Source: Simmondsia chinensis (taxonomy: Eukaryota > Streptophyta > Magnoliopsida > Caryophyllales > Simmondsiaceae). From it: a stretch of DNA of 64,000 nucleotides. Below the pieces are notes generated by a model. It made no database searches and was not told the origin of the DNA. It was given only the letters and a program-made list of their open reading frames with translations. Shown in pieces: positions 11,333 through 23,064 of this stretch (the first letter of the stretch is position 1; each line of letters opens with the position of its first letter). A program made the translations under genes and the position numbers. Location: contig JAGTTD010000009.1 in the NCBI GenBank assembly GCA_018398585.1, positions 17,365,193 through 17,429,192 of the forward strand. The letters run 5' to 3'.

Positions 11333-11917
11333 CTAACACTTGAATTTTTCTTTCAGATTGCCCTTATTTCTGAGGGTGGAAGGCTGTACTGAATGTAAGT
11401 TTGGTACCCAATGCCAGCTGTAGACTTTGCCAAAATTGTGAGGGTCATGATCAGAAACAACAAATACTGGAGCATCATGCAACCGGACAATCTCATGTAG
11501 GTATAGCCTGGCGAGTCTGTCCAGGTTGTAAGTGATCTTTATGGGTAGAAAGTGGGAAGATTTAGTGAAGCGATCTATAATTACCCAAATTGGATTATGC
11601 CCCTTTATTGTTCTTGGGATCCTAACTGCGAAATCCATTGCAATATTTTTCCATTTCTACATTGGTATAGGCATTGGTTGAAAGTCACCAGCTGGATTTT
11701 GATGTTTTGTCTTGATTTGCTGACATGTCAGGCATTGGGCAAGAAATTGAGCAATGTCCCACTTTATATTATTTCCCCAGTATCTTTCATGAAGGTCATG
11801 ATACATTTTGGTTCCACCAGGATGCACAGAATAACTCGAGTTATGGGCCTTCTCTAGTAATTCCTTCTTCAACTTAGAATTATAAGGAATACATAGCCTT
11901 CGTTCTCCAAATATCAA
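11333..11917 (-). pseudogene. Integrase zinc-binding and core remnants (Tekay-like)
   Basis: 11917-11657 carries the H2C2 finger: H-x6-H in KAHNSSYSVHPGG, then CLTC. 11638-11333 carries the start of the catalytic core (MDFAVRIPRTIKG... VIIDRFTKSSHFLPI) and the second conserved Asp in VSDHDPHNFG. The family has R and F where DHDPHN stands here. The two pieces are in different frames, so at least one frameshift separates finger and core. The third catalytic residue (Glu) lies in the degraded stretch 11000-11333. Confidence 0.85.
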
Positions 11918-12046
11918 CTAACTGTCTTCATGAATCTTGAATTTGGTTTCTTTACCACTTTCCATATTATTGCAAATTTTACAGAATTGAACATAAACCT
12001 TTTGGGCCTCTTTGATCCGCTCTATTGGGGTCGGCTGTACCCTTAA

Positions 12047-12457
12047 CTAAGCAAGTGAGCTTGAATTGTCCTGCACTTTTACTTCAATATCCAACTTTTG
12101 TAAGTCCTCGAGGACGCGCTTGTGCTTTGTCAATAGACAAGCCAAATTTTCCACATTCTTCCTACTTAGGGCATCAACAACAACATTTGCTTTTCCTGGG
12201 TGATAATGAAAGGTGAGGTCATAATCCTTAAGCAGCTCCAGCCACCTACGTTTCCTTATATTCAATTTCGTTTTGTAGAAAATGTATTTAAGACTTTTGT
12301 GATCGATAAAAATATCACATGAAATCCCATACAAGTAATGCCTCCAAATTTTAAGCGCAAAAATCACAGTAGCAAGTTCTAAGTCATGGGTTGGGTAGTT
12401 ATGCTCATAAAGCCTCAGTTGATGAGAGGCATATGCAATAACTTTGTCGTGTTGCAT
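12047..12457 (-). pseudogene. RNase H domain (Tekay-like)
   Basis: The frame includes [20 protein letters not shown] and [18 protein letters not shown]. It then has [10 protein letters not shown] and ends [10 protein letters not shown], which together define the gypsy RNase H. IDHKSL holds the family's conserved TDHKSL Asp. The frame is open for 136 codons, but upstream and downstream linkers are broken by stops (for example near 12470). Confidence 0.9.
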
Positions 12458-12528
12458 TAAGACACATCCGAGACTTCTCCTTCAAGCATCGCAATATAAA
12501 GCAAATCCCTCGTTGCCAAAAGGAATGG

Positions 12529-12940
12529 TTAAGATAGGAGAGAAACTAGATGTTGCTTGAGCTGTAGGAAGCTCTTTTCGCACTCTTCGTTCCATTCAAA
12601 TTTAGCATTCTTTCCCATCAATTGAGTCACGGGAGATGTAATGCTCGAAAACCCTTCCACAAATTTGCGATAGTATCCAGCCAAGCCAAGGATGCTACAA
12701 ACATCAGCCACATTAGTAGGTCTGGCCCAGTTAATGATAGCCTCAACTTTTTATGGATCTACTAAAAGTCCATCTCTTTGATATTACACGACCCAAAAAT
12801 GCCACCTTCTTTAGCCAAAACTCACACTTTTTGAACTTGGCATGGAGCTAGTTCTTTCGAAGAGCTTCAAGGACAATCTTTTAGTGGTTTACATGTTCTT
12901 CATTATTTTTCGAATACACAAAAATGTCATCAATAAATAT
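12529..12940 (-). pseudogene. Reverse transcriptase 3' half (thumb/connection), Tekay-like
   Basis: Adjacent to the solo LTR the minus strand resumes with IFIDDIFVYSKNNEEH, the catalytic F-x-D-D. 12711-12529 then gives a SILGLAGYYRKFVEGFSSIT-type connection. This is continuous with 14367-14600 once the solo LTR is removed. Confidence 0.85.
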
Positions 12941-14361
12941 TGTCACGGCCCCAAACATAGCAAACAATGGGCCAATGACTTATAAGCCAACAAGGGAACC
13001 TACGGTCATCGTAGGTGAAATACTAAGAATATTATTCTAAGTATGCTTTATAATACAATTGATAACACACGATACAATCCCTTGAAGTTTAAAACTCAAA
13101 ACAAACGACTAAGACTTTCAAAAAGTAGACATAATCCTGTATAACTGAACTACTAACTCATAAAACGTAAAAGGAAGTCTTTTAAGATTGTAACCACTTC
13201 AACCATGTAGAAAGTAGGTACCTTGAATTTCTCCATTTAGCTTTCAATGCCTTGTCTGAAATTGTTAAACAACAAGGTGAGAATAAAGCTCAGCAAGTAA
13301 CAAATTTGTCAACAAAACAAGGATCAAGCATTAGTTAAAAGGCATAAAACATATCAAAATATAGCTCAAGTTGTTTGCTAAAAATTAATTTTGAAAACTC
13401 AAGAACGCATCAACTGAATTCTTAGGCCTTAAGTCCCTTGGTTGTGGCTGCATATAATCACTTGCAACGGGGCTCAGAATGTCTAGCATAATTGGGTACT
13501 CGTCCAATTACGGGTTCTGAGGAACGTTCCAAATTGTGCACTGATAACAAATATGGTCTAATCCACCATCAAGGGCTCAAAGATGTCTTTTCCCGCGTCG
13601 TAGGGCACAACCCACAAAACAAAGTATAAGAAATATATTTCACATTTGCACATCATAGAACATGATTCAAATCACATTTCCAAAATTCCATGAATCAAAG
13701 CATTATAATGTAGCGAAATTCCACATTTCACAAACTTAGTCAAAGATATTTGATCCCATTTTAATTTCAGACACATAGAGGGTAAACATGTGGTGTACAA
13801 AATTAGTGTTTTGAGAATTCAAGAAGCTATTAACATATCAGAACACGTTAACAAAAAGGGTGAAAGAGTTAACGAATAAGTTACTTACAAGAAGAAATAA
13901 AGCTTTCCTAAAATCCCAAGCTCAAACTTTGGCTCACTCTCTCTTTTACCTTTCGTCTCTCTCTCTTTTCTCTCAACTCTTATCTTCACTTGAAATGAAG
14001 AACTTGGTTTTTAGATGATTTGAGAAAGGAAATGAAGAGGGGTATTTATAGAAGTAGAGATGAGGTTTGGGGTGTTCAAAGAAGCAAAATGGGCTGATTT
14101 TTCTTTGGTCCAATGTGGGGGGCTTGACTTGCTAGTCAAAAAGCAAAATCTTAGTCAAAAAGAGGATTTTCCTTGGTCAAAATTGGAGAACTTGATTTTC
14201 AAAGGGAGGGAGGTTCATCAAAATTGTAGGCTTATTTTGTCAAGTATGATAGAGCAATTTGGGTAAATTTTTCAATTAGAATTTGAATAACCACTTGTAG
14301 TTTATTGGTAATTGTGTGAGAACTACTTTAGTTTTAATGTAAACAATTTAAATTGTTTACA
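12941..14361 (-). repeat. Solo LTR of the same Tekay-like family inside RT
   Basis: 1,421 bp, TGTCACGG...GTTTACA, matching the LTRs at 2302-10561 and 16637-18090 throughout. It is flanked by perfect AATAT duplications at 12936-12940 and 14362-14366. A TATAAATA box on the minus strand is at 14043-14050, so it has the same orientation as its host element. There is no internal sequence. The insertion arrived as a full element and collapsed by LTR-LTR recombination. Confidence 0.92.
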
Positions 14362-15131
14362 AATATGACCACAAACTGATCTAAATATTGCTTTAAAACC
14401 CTATTCATCCGGTCCTTAAAAACATCATTTGCATTAACCAATCCAAAAGGTAGCACTAGGAACTCGTAGTGCCCATATTGTGTCCTAAATGCCGTCTTAG
14501 GTATGTCTTCTTCCTTGATTTTGAGCTGGTGATACGCTGATTGAAGATCAATTTTTGAAAAAGATTTTAGAACCTTGCAATTGATCAAATAAATCATCAA
14601 TTTGGGGGAGAGGGTACTTATTCTTTACTGCCACTTTATTTAACTCTCGGTACCGAGACTCATACTTCCATCTATCTTTTTCACAAACAGAATAGGTGCA
14701 CCCCATGGTCATACACTTGGACGAATGAATCCTTTGTCCAACAGTTCTTGTAACTGTATCTTTAATTCCTTTAGTTCAGCAGGGGCCATTCAATATGGAG
14801 CCTTAGATATAGGTGCAGTTCCTGGCACAAGGTCTATAGGGAGGTCTATCTCTCTATTTGAAGGCAAGCTAGGGACGTCTTCCAGAAATACATCTAGGAA
14901 GTCTTTAACAACAACAACAATATCCTCTAACTTAGGACACTCTTTGTTGACATCTCTGAGAAAACATATATATCCTTTACACCCTTTCCTTATAAGTCTA
15001 TGAGCTTGTAAAGTAGATATTGTGGGTGGAGGATTATGATGGCTACTACCTTGGAACGCAAACTCAATTTGGCCCGGAATATAGATTGTCACCCTCTTCG
15101 CAAAATAATTAACGGTCGTAAGCCAATCCAT
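14362..15131 (-). pseudogene. Protease-RT linker and RT 5' half, Tekay-like
   Basis: 15131-14790 reads MDWL...GQIEFAF, then FLDVFLEDVPSLPSNREIDL, the well-conserved protease/RT linker. 14600-14334 reads [20 protein letters not shown], then [22 protein letters not shown] motifs 3-5. The frame runs directly into the solo LTR at the codons preceding FIDD. A frameshift and stops lie between 14610 and 14790. Confidence 0.88.
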
Positions 15132-15218
15132 GCTGAGAATAATGTCAAAGTCATGAATGTCTAGGACGATTAGATTAATAGGTAGAATCCTATCCCCAAT
15201 TCTAATTTTGCACTCCCT

Positions 15219-16590
15219 TCATAGATATCTAGAGATCATAGAATCTCTCGTTGGCATTTCTATACATATTTCGGCATGTAAGTGTACAGGATTTGTGCCA
15301 AGTTTTTGAGCTAGTAAAGGAGACACAAAGGAATGTGTTGATTCATAATCAAACAGTGCATGAGCATAAAGCGAGGATAGACATAAAGCACTTGTCACCA
15401 CAGAGTTAGAACCTTGCACATCGTGTTGACATAGAACAAAGACTCTACCTTTAGCTTGAGACTCCGTTGCTTCATATTTTTGCACATTTTGCTTGTTGTG
15501 GTTGCTCTTAGTGCCATTTGTCATATTCGGACAATTTGCAATCCGGTGTTCCACGCTACCACAGTTAAAGAAAGCTCCTATCTTTCTGTACCATTCATTT
15601 TCACAATGGAACCTGCTGCACACATGGCATTTACTACTCCCTGACGAATTGTTGTTGTTAGAAGTCAAAACATTTGCTTTTTCCTTGAGTTCGTGTCCCC
15701 TTGTGATGTTGTGTTGACTCGATCCTTCCTTTTTAAGTATATGGCTTGTTGGTTCTCTTTGAGTTCCCTTTCAACCACAGAAGCAGTATCAACCACGTCT
15801 CGGTAGGACTTGTGTCAAAGAGGTTCTACCCAAAGCTTGATATCACGCCTCAGTCCTCTTTCAGACTTTCTGGCTTTGGCATAGTCATTCGAAATCACAT
15901 GTGGGGCAAAAGGACATAGTTCGGTGAAGCGCTTCAGATAATCATTTAAAGACATTGTCCCCTTGCTTTAAATCTATGAATTTAGCTGCCTTTTGCTCTC
16001 TTACCACCCCTGAGAAGAATTTAGTATTATAGAGTTCTTTAAAATTCTCCCGTCATCGCCTCAAGAAGTTGTGGTTTAGCTAATTTCCACCAGTCTTTTG
16101 CCCGATCTCATAGCATAAACGCACTAAACTTGACCTTTTGCAAGTCAGTGCATTCTAGTACTTTAAAGTGCTCCTCTATCTTATTCAGCCAGTCAAGGGC
16201 TTGTTGAGGATCTCCGTTGTCGGCAAAGCATGGTGGATTCATCCTTTTGAATCTTTGAACAACTTTATGAGCTTCGGAAGCACCTTCGTCGTGCATCACA
16301 TTTCTACAGGTCTCTCAGTTGACGTGCACGCCGATTTGCTAGGCTAATTGTTGAATAAAATTTTGCGCTAAATCTTCAGGTAAGAAAGCATCGAGGTTCC
16401 CACTACTATTTGCCCTAGCTTGATTAGTCCATTTTCTTCGGGCATATTGAAGGATGGGTACATCCTCATTATCTTCTGAAACGTTTGATGGACGATTTGC
16501 CGTCCTAACATATAAAACTTTAATACTAGAAGAAGATATATATCCAAAGATGTTTTGAACTAAATTCTAACGATGATGCAAACTAAGTAA
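15219..16590 (-). pseudogene. Gag and protease remnants, Tekay-like
   Basis: 16299-16108 encodes RFKRMNPPCFADNGDPQQAL and WLNKIEEHFKVLECTDLQKV, the retro-gag N-terminal region. 15668-15219 encodes the zinc knuckle FFNCGSVEHRIANCPN, where the first Cys of C-x2-C-x4-H-x4-C has become Phe. It also encodes protease HALFDYESTHSFVSPLLAQK, where the D-S-G active site reads D-Y-E. Many stops lie between. Both losses mark a non-functional polyprotein. Confidence 0.85.
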
Positions 16591-16636
16591 AGTTCCCAAA
16601 ACCCACTAGGCTAGAATCCTGCTTCAATACCATCTC

Positions 16637-18090
16637 TATCACAGCCTGAAACATAGGAAACAATGGGTCAATGACTTATAAGCCAACAAGGGAACCGATA
16701 GTCATCATAGTTGAAATACTAAGAGTATTCATTCTAACCACCCTTTATAATACAATGGAAAACACATGATACAATCCCTTTGAGTTCAAAACTCAAAGCA
16801 AACGGCTAAGACTTCCAAGAAATAAACATAATCCTATATAACTAAACTACTAACTCATACAGCGCAAAAGAAAGTCTTCTAAGGTTGTAACCACTTCAAC
16901 CATGTCGAGAGAACGTCCCTTGAATTCCTCCACTCAGCTTACAATGCCTTGTCTGAAATTGTTAAATAACAGGGTGAGCATAATGCTTAGCAAGTAACAA
17001 ATCTGTTAACAAAACAAGAATCAAAAGTTAGTTAAAAGGCGTGAAACACATCAAAACATAGCTGAAGTTTGCTAAAAATTAATCCCAAAAAACTTATGAA
17101 TGCATCAACTAAACTCTTAGGCCTTAAGCCTCTTGGTTGCAGTTGCATATAATCCCTGCAATTGGGCTAAGAATTGGCTATCATAATTAGATCCCCTGCC
17201 AATTACAAGTTATGAGGCACATTCCAAATAGTGCACTATTAACAAAGATGGTATAATCATCCACTGAGGGCTCAAAGATGTCTTTTCCCAGTCATCGTAG
17301 GGCACAACGTAAAAAATAAAGCATCATAAATATATTTGCATATTTGCACATCATAGAACGTGATTCAAAACATATTTCCAAAATACCATAAATAAAGCAA
17401 TATAACGTAGCTAATGTTAAATTCTATATTCCACAAACTTAGTCAAACATGTTTGATCCTATTTTAATTTCAAACACATAGAGGGGTAAACATGTGGTGT
17501 GTAAGGGGAAGTCTCTTCAACAATTTGGAGAAAACTATAAAATTTTGATACAAACAAATACATCAAAATCACTTAGAGATTTTAGCAAAAAAGTGAAAGA
17601 GTTAATGAATAAGTTACTTACTAGAAGAAACAATGCTTTTCTAAAATCACAATCACAAACTTTGGCTCTATATTCTTCCTCTCTCCTCCCTTAACTCTTA
17701 TTCTTAGTTTTACTCAAAATGAAGAACCGTTTGATTTGAATGATTAAGAAAGGCAATGACGTGGGTATTTGTAAAGAGGGTGAGCTTTGTTGGTGTTCAA
17801 AGAAGGGGAAAAGTGGTTTATTCCATAGTCAAATATGGTGGCTTTCAACATTCAGCAAAGGAGTCTTGACTTGTCGAAAGAATTTCCTTGGTAAAAATTT
17901 GGGGCTGCTTATTCAAAGAAAGAAGCTCTCTTTTTGTCAAAAAATTAAGGTTTATTTTATTCAAATGTGGGGAGGCTTGAAACTAATGAAATTAGTGAAC
18001 AATATGGCTAGATATTTCACAAAAATTTGAACACCTACTTATAGTTTATTGGTAATTTGTGTGGAAAATACTTATTTCTTAGAAATTACA
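16637..18090 (-). repeat. 5' LTR and PBS of the Tekay-like element
   Basis: 1,454 bp ending in AAATTACA next to the GTTTT duplication. The inner terminus reads TATCACAG where the solo copy reads TGTCACGG. A PBS-like TGGTATTGAAGC on the minus strand lies at 16621-16632, a decayed form of the tRNA-Met-type TGGTATCAGAGC. Confidence 0.9.
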
Positions 18091-18284
18091 GTTTTGGTAA
18101 TATTTGGATTAGAGGTAGTGCTTGGGCAAGTGCAAGATCTGAAGAAGGGACATATAGGTTACATCCGCAGGTCTGAACGATCAAAATGAGACCCCTCTTT
18201 TTGGTAGTTAAGGAATGATAAAATGGGACCCCCTTTTTTTGTAGGTAAGGTGGGGTCGGGGTGAGGGGATTTGGACAGTGGGAA

Positions 18285-19352
18285 ACTCTTAAATGCTAAC
18301 ATTTCAAGCTCAAAAAGTAGATTCACATTTCCAATGCATATCGAATTTGACGGAAACACAATTTAAACAATCATGGAGTCATTTTGAAATGAAGATACTT
18401 AACAATTTGTTGGCTAATTATATCACTCTATTTAAAGAATGATTGAATTGTGAGGACATGTTGCAGCAAAGTTTCTTGATCTTATTCCTTGGAGTACTAA
18501 ATGTTTATAGTTATTGCTCAATATTGACTTCGTTTCAATATTTATGCTTTTGCAACTCAATTAATGACATTTCACTAATCCTTGTATATCTAGTGTATAG
18601 TAAAATAAGTGCTCCCTCCATGCTCCCTATTTTGGAAATTTCTATAACAGCCCACTTCCCCGTTTCCGCTTCCTGCAACTATGATTTGGATCTAGGACCT
18701 CTTCTGTTTGGGTCTCAACTGTGTCTTTTTTTTTTTTTTATAAAACTAGCGGACTAAGGCCTCTTGGCATCTAAATGGGATATCATTCTTTTAATTCCAG
18801 TTCACATGGGCCCATGAGTTTTAACTCTTTTAACATGGTCATTAGTGCTCTATTTCAATGTATATAAGTTGGGGGATCATTTCCTATATGGCCCAAAGAG
18901 CATATCGGTTGTCGCCCTCCCTCCAACATCCGTCACATGGTTCCATGAGTTGGAAATGGCAGCGGGAGCGGATACGGAAGCGGAAACGGTGATTGGGCAG
19001 CCATAGAAGTTTCTAAGTTTGGGAGTGTAGAGGAACGGCTTATATTACTGTATATTGGTTATAGAAAAAGGATTAGTGAAATGTTATTAGCGGAGCTATT
19101 AAAGCATAAATATTAAAACAAAGTCAATATTAAGCAATAACCAAGGAAACTTAGTACTCTAATGAATAAGATCAAGAAAATTGACTCCAGGATGTCTGCA
19201 CATTTCAATCATTTTTAAAATTGAGTGATATAATTGGCTAATAAATTATCCAATAAGTAATGATTCCATGATTGTTTGAATCTTGTTTTTGTCGAGCTTG
19301 ATAAGTGTTGGTAAGACAAATCCTACTTCAAAACACTAAGAAACGTTAGTAT
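18285..19352. repeat. Long inverted repeat (about 0.4-kb arms, 0.28-kb loop)
   Basis: The left arm is about 18285-18677 and the right arm about 18966-19352. They are reverse complements of each other with scattered mismatches and small gaps. For example, CCATGATTGTTT on the right mirrors AAACAATCATGG on the left, and AAGCGGAAACGG mirrors the CCGTTTCCGCTT region. The loop holds a T(15) run near 18727. No TIR or target duplication was identified with confidence, and no protein domain. Transcribed as part of the intron, it would fold into a long hairpin. Confidence 0.8.
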
Positions 19353-19429
19353 CCCTACAACTATGTAATGAGCAAAAAGTGTTACAAAATAGGGTGTTAA
19401 GGATAGGTCTAGGATAAGTTTATCGTCTA

Positions 19430-20283
19430 TTAGAAGGGATAGGGATGTCACTGACCAAAAGAGGGATAAGGCTATCAGGAGACAACAATCAGCAGTCAAT
19501 CATGGTAGGGACAGAGGAGACATAAAGAGACTGGGGGCCTCTATGCATCTGAGGCAACATTATGTTAAAGATCACATCCTGGAATATAGCAGGTTCCTCT
19601 TAGATGGGTGATTTGTCATGCATCAAGATACTTAATCCTCCTCTTGGCAGGATGTTATGGCATTGTGGGGCTGGAGGAATGTGAACTTTGTTGTTTTTTC
19701 TTTCAGAGGGTCAGTAAGGGGTACTTTGTTGATGTGGAAAATAGACGTTGAAGTTGATTTCTTATCATCTTCTGTGTTTACAGTCTCTTTGGAATAGTGG
19801 AGATTGATTTTGCTTTTGGGATCATTTGGCCCTTAGATCAGAGAGTAGAAACTGCCTCGGTGGGGTCATATGCCAAAGCGAGAGCTGAGATTCTTCCGTA
19901 TTTTGGGATATTATGTATACTTAATGGTCTTTTGAACCTTTCTACAATGGGATGGGGATTTTACGTGGTCCAGAAGTGAAGAATCCTTTGGCCTTTTCAA
20001 TATTTTACATGCTTTTTATTTTTGCATTATTGGGAAGAGCATTATAATGGGGAGACCATCTGTGGTCTTCCTTGCCTTTATGTTAGATAACTTCCCAGTG
20101 TGGCGAAGGGAAGCTCCCTTCAGACTTGAAATCATGTGTGTTGAGGAAGATGGGAGTTTTTGAGAACATGGTTGCTGGAAGCTAAAACTCTTGAAGAGGC
20201 AGCTTGAGGAAGGGAATTTCTTTTTAATGGTTAAGGACAAGACTCCTCAAGATTTCCTTTGTCTCAGAGGGAACCTTAAGGTA
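19430..20283 (+). pseudogene. LINE endonuclease (ORF2 5' part) remnant, plus strand
   Basis: Reading across frames gives KITSWNIAGSS near 19562, the usual start of plant L1 ORF2 endonuclease. Later come GDFTWSRSEESFGLF and FRLEIMCVEEDGSF-like stretches that match the back of the endonuclease domain. Multiple stops and frameshifts are present. It stops abruptly where the opposite-strand LINE begins at about 20284. Confidence 0.6.
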
Positions 20284-20499
20284 TCAGCACGGATAAGAGA
20301 AAGAAAAGCTCCGTGCGGGATATAATCCCGCATAGAAATACTCGAAGCCCTATGACTGATATTCTCTAGCCAGTCGCAGGTCTATTAGCTTCCTTATAAT
20401 AGTGAATAAAAGACATCTAAGCATATTGATGACTCAATAGATGGATATCTCCAATAATAGGGAGGATGTCAGCAGGAGTCGAATACGAACCTAAAATCG

Positions 20500-20760
20500 C
20501 CTTGATGACTATCTCATTCATCTTCCCGGAAAAAACATTTTGCACCCAAACGATTAGCGTAGAACAGAGTATCTTTGGTTGCTAACACCTCATCCATTAG
20601 AATAGAAACACTTCCCATATTTCTTGAGCCCGCGAAGAGCTTTTTCCCCTTATAATCGAGAATGATGAATCTTGCAGCGGCGAACTCTCTGCATTTCGAT
20701 CCGTCAAAGTTTACCTGAATCCACCAGCAGGTGGGTTTTCCAAGAGATCCATTTTTGTTC
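20500..20760 (-). pseudogene. LINE C-terminal RNase H-like domain
   Basis: The frame reads CWWIQVNFDGSKCREFAAAR and continues FIILDYKGKKLFAGSRN, then SILMDEVLATKDTLFYANRL. This is the plant LINE RNase H (RVT_3-like) pattern, with the FDGS Asp and the family's (A/D)EVLATKDAL stretch. A stop follows the REDE stretch. Confidence 0.75.
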
Positions 20761-20944
20761 TAACAGGCCTACATTTGCTAGACATTTCCTTTTTAAGATT
20801 CACAATTTCATCCGCTTTGTTATGAAGTGACTACTCAAGATGCATATGCTTAGCTAGCATAACAGGTTTTTGAGAATGGGATTGATCCTCACGATATAGA
20901 AGATTATTTCCATCCTTCCAGATTTTCCAACATAAGACAACGAA

Positions 20945-21139
20945 TCAAATAAGCTCTTCTCGACCTCTGTTACCTCTCAATGCTTTACACCTTTGAAGCT
21001 CCACGACGAATCCTTGACGGTTAGGAATCGAATTCAACCAACCTAGAGACTCAGCAATCCTCCAAACTAACTTCAAGCAGGGGCAATCAAGAAGGACATG
21101 ATCACTCGCATTGGCAACAACACCAGGGACACTGAGCAT
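20945..21139 (-). pseudogene. LINE zf-RVT region
   Basis: The frame includes NASDHVLLDCPCLKLVWRIA, matching the HLF..C...VW pattern of the zinc-binding region after plant LINE RTs. The left border of the LTR nest at 21151 lies immediately upstream in LINE sense. Confidence 0.7.
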
Positions 21140-21150
21140 CCCTTATAATG

Positions 21151-21553
21151 TGTCATGATCCGGGTGTTCTGGATAAATTGGATTAATAAGTAATAACTTG
21201 TAGGGATAAGAGAAGAAGAGGATATTTTTCATTATCATTCAATGAATCATTACAATGAAGAATGCAACATATTTATACTAATCTAATGCTTAAGTTGGCT
21301 GCTAGAAAATATCTACCAATATATTGCACCTAGTCAGCAACTTAACTGCCAACTAACTTTCCCTCTCCAACTTTTAACCGACCCTGAAGCTAGTAACTCA
21401 CAAATAGAAGATCAATATCACTAAAGAACTAATAGGGCTAAAACCCGGCTAAACCCACTTCAAAGACTAATATAATTGAATATAGCTACTTGATCACTAT
21501 CAGCGAGTTATTACTTCTTAATCCAATAAATCCTGAATACCCTGGTCATGGCA
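21151..21553 (-). repeat. 3' LTR of the second LARD-like element
   Basis: 403 bp, TGTCATGA...CATGGCA on the plus strand. It matches 29197-29572 except for its terminal 85 bp and the first 100 bp, where the copies differ. Confidence 0.85.
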
Positions 21554-21913
21554 ATACTCCCCCCTTTAAAAATTCTTGCATCAAGAATCTTAGTAGAGCA
21601 TTGTGACATGAAGAGCGATTTTTGTTACTGAAATTGCAGCTAGAAGAATGCTTATGTTGCAGAAATATGCATCTGAAATATGAACAATGGGATCTGAATT
21701 ACAGTTTGAAGACCTGTTATTGTTGTTGAGTTCTTATTGTTGCTGATGTTGCAGCTTGAAAACTTCTTCACAAGTCGAGTAGCTTGCTCACATACCGAGT
21801 AACTTACTGCCTTCCCACATGGTTTAGCATGTGAACTTCACTCAACAAGTTGCTATGTATCAGTCAGTCCCTTTTGCTACAGCAATATGAGTAAACAACT
21901 TGCAAAAATCCTC

Positions 21914-23064
21914 TCATTTGCAAGGTTTCACTGAGAAGTCCCTAGTGTTCTTGATCAGAACATGAAGTCTCTTGGAATCTTGACATATCTCACCATCCTG
22001 CATATATTTCTCCAACTTCGTTCTCATGTCTTTTCCACTAAAAAAAACTGCATCACTCTTTATCAGCCAACCAAACATCTTTACTGCAGAAACTTCTGAA
22101 AAACAGGTCACAACTCCTTGTTCCAAGCTTTGAATCCACTTCTCAATAGAAACTTCCTTTCTTTCCTTACCATACTTATTCCGAGCAACTAATGCTTTCA
22201 TCTGTATCACTCTCTAGTTCTGTTTACTGGCTTTAGGTGCCAGCAACAAGTAAACATTTCCCTCAAAGGCCCTACTGTTAGAGCTCCAAAGTGCTTTAGT
22301 TTAACAAAAACAACTGAATGCGTCCTTACGCACACATCCAACAAGTGACCTTGATTAATTAAACTTTCAGCATAAAATTTGTAAACTCTATCCAACCAAG
22401 GGAGCCCAACTGGTGTGATAAGATTCCAGATCGGATTACTCGCTTCTTGCTTACAAGCCACACATTTCAGATTTTCTTGCTCAATTCCAGCAGACCTCTC
22501 TTGAACTTCCTGAATCAGAACAACACACTCTGAGTTTCCATTCAAATCCACTTCGGTGATTGTTTTCCTAACTATCATTTCCAGCTAAAAAATGCAGCAT
22601 TGCCCAAGGACTAATTCTTGATTACTCTTATCACACTTAAAAGCTCAATCTTTGAACATCCTTGTCTATGTATACCTCTTGCTTCCTGAGTTCTAGTGAG
22701 ACTCTGCAGCTACAATGATTCATGTGATTCAAAACTCCAAGTTCTTTGAACATCCTTTCCCTTCTCAAGTTTACTAACACTGCAACCTTGTAACTAAGCA
22801 CAAGCTTGGATTCAGAGTACACCTGAATAAATCCTTGATGCAACTTATATTGTTAACAACATTGAACGCAACTAGAACAATTGCGGGACTACTCACAACC
22901 TCCTTGCTGAACTGCTTAAATACATCAGCGGAATGTGCTCCTAATCTCATGCTCTCATCTTTAATCGAAGCATTCTGGTTCTTGCTCAAATTGATCAACT
23001 TCCTCAACACTCCGCTTACACACTTCCACTAACTCAACCTTCACATAATCGACAATTCTTTTCA
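21914..23064 (-). pseudogene. Unrecognised ORF fragments of the second LARD-like element, 3' side
   Basis: Open minus-strand frames at 22578-22207 (123 codons, with Cys and Trp), 22210-21914 (98 codons) and 23010-22774 (78 codons) overlap slightly or shift register. This suggests one frameshifted protein of about 350 residues. No domain is recognised. It occupies the position before the polypurine tract that the 9210-9815 frame holds in the related element. At about 23065 the frame is joined directly to gypsy integrase sequence. Confidence 0.4.

Larger units (their letters stand above)
2302..18090 (-). mobile_element. Ty3/gypsy chromovirus (Tekay/Del-like), nested and decayed
   Basis: The outermost element of the left nest is read on the minus strand. 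The 5' LTR is 16637-18090 and the 3' LTR is 2302-10561 (interrupted). The order between them is PBS-like site, gag, zinc knuckle, protease, RT, RNase H, integrase and chromodomain, as in Ty3/gypsy. Direct GTTTT repeats at 2297-2301 and 18091-18095 are a perfect 5-bp target duplication, fixing both ends. Removing the two insertions in the 3' LTR and the solo LTR in RT leaves about 7.5 kb. The GPF integrase module followed by a chromodomain points to chromoviruses of the Tekay/Del kind. All coding regions carry stops and frameshifts, so the element is dead. Confidence 0.9.

Noticed and set aside
10606..16600. Possible endogenous pararetrovirus (caulimovirid) origin of the RT and zinc-knuckle fragments
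   Set aside because: LTRs with 5-bp target duplications, integrase with H2C2 finger and chromodomain, and PR-RT-RH-IN order identify Ty3/gypsy elements. No movement protein or coat motifs were seen.
18443..18757. 104-codon plus frame inside the inverted repeat
   Set aside because: Hydrophobic composition and no motifs. It lies in the hairpin arm and ends in a poly(T) tract, and the other arm does not keep the frame.
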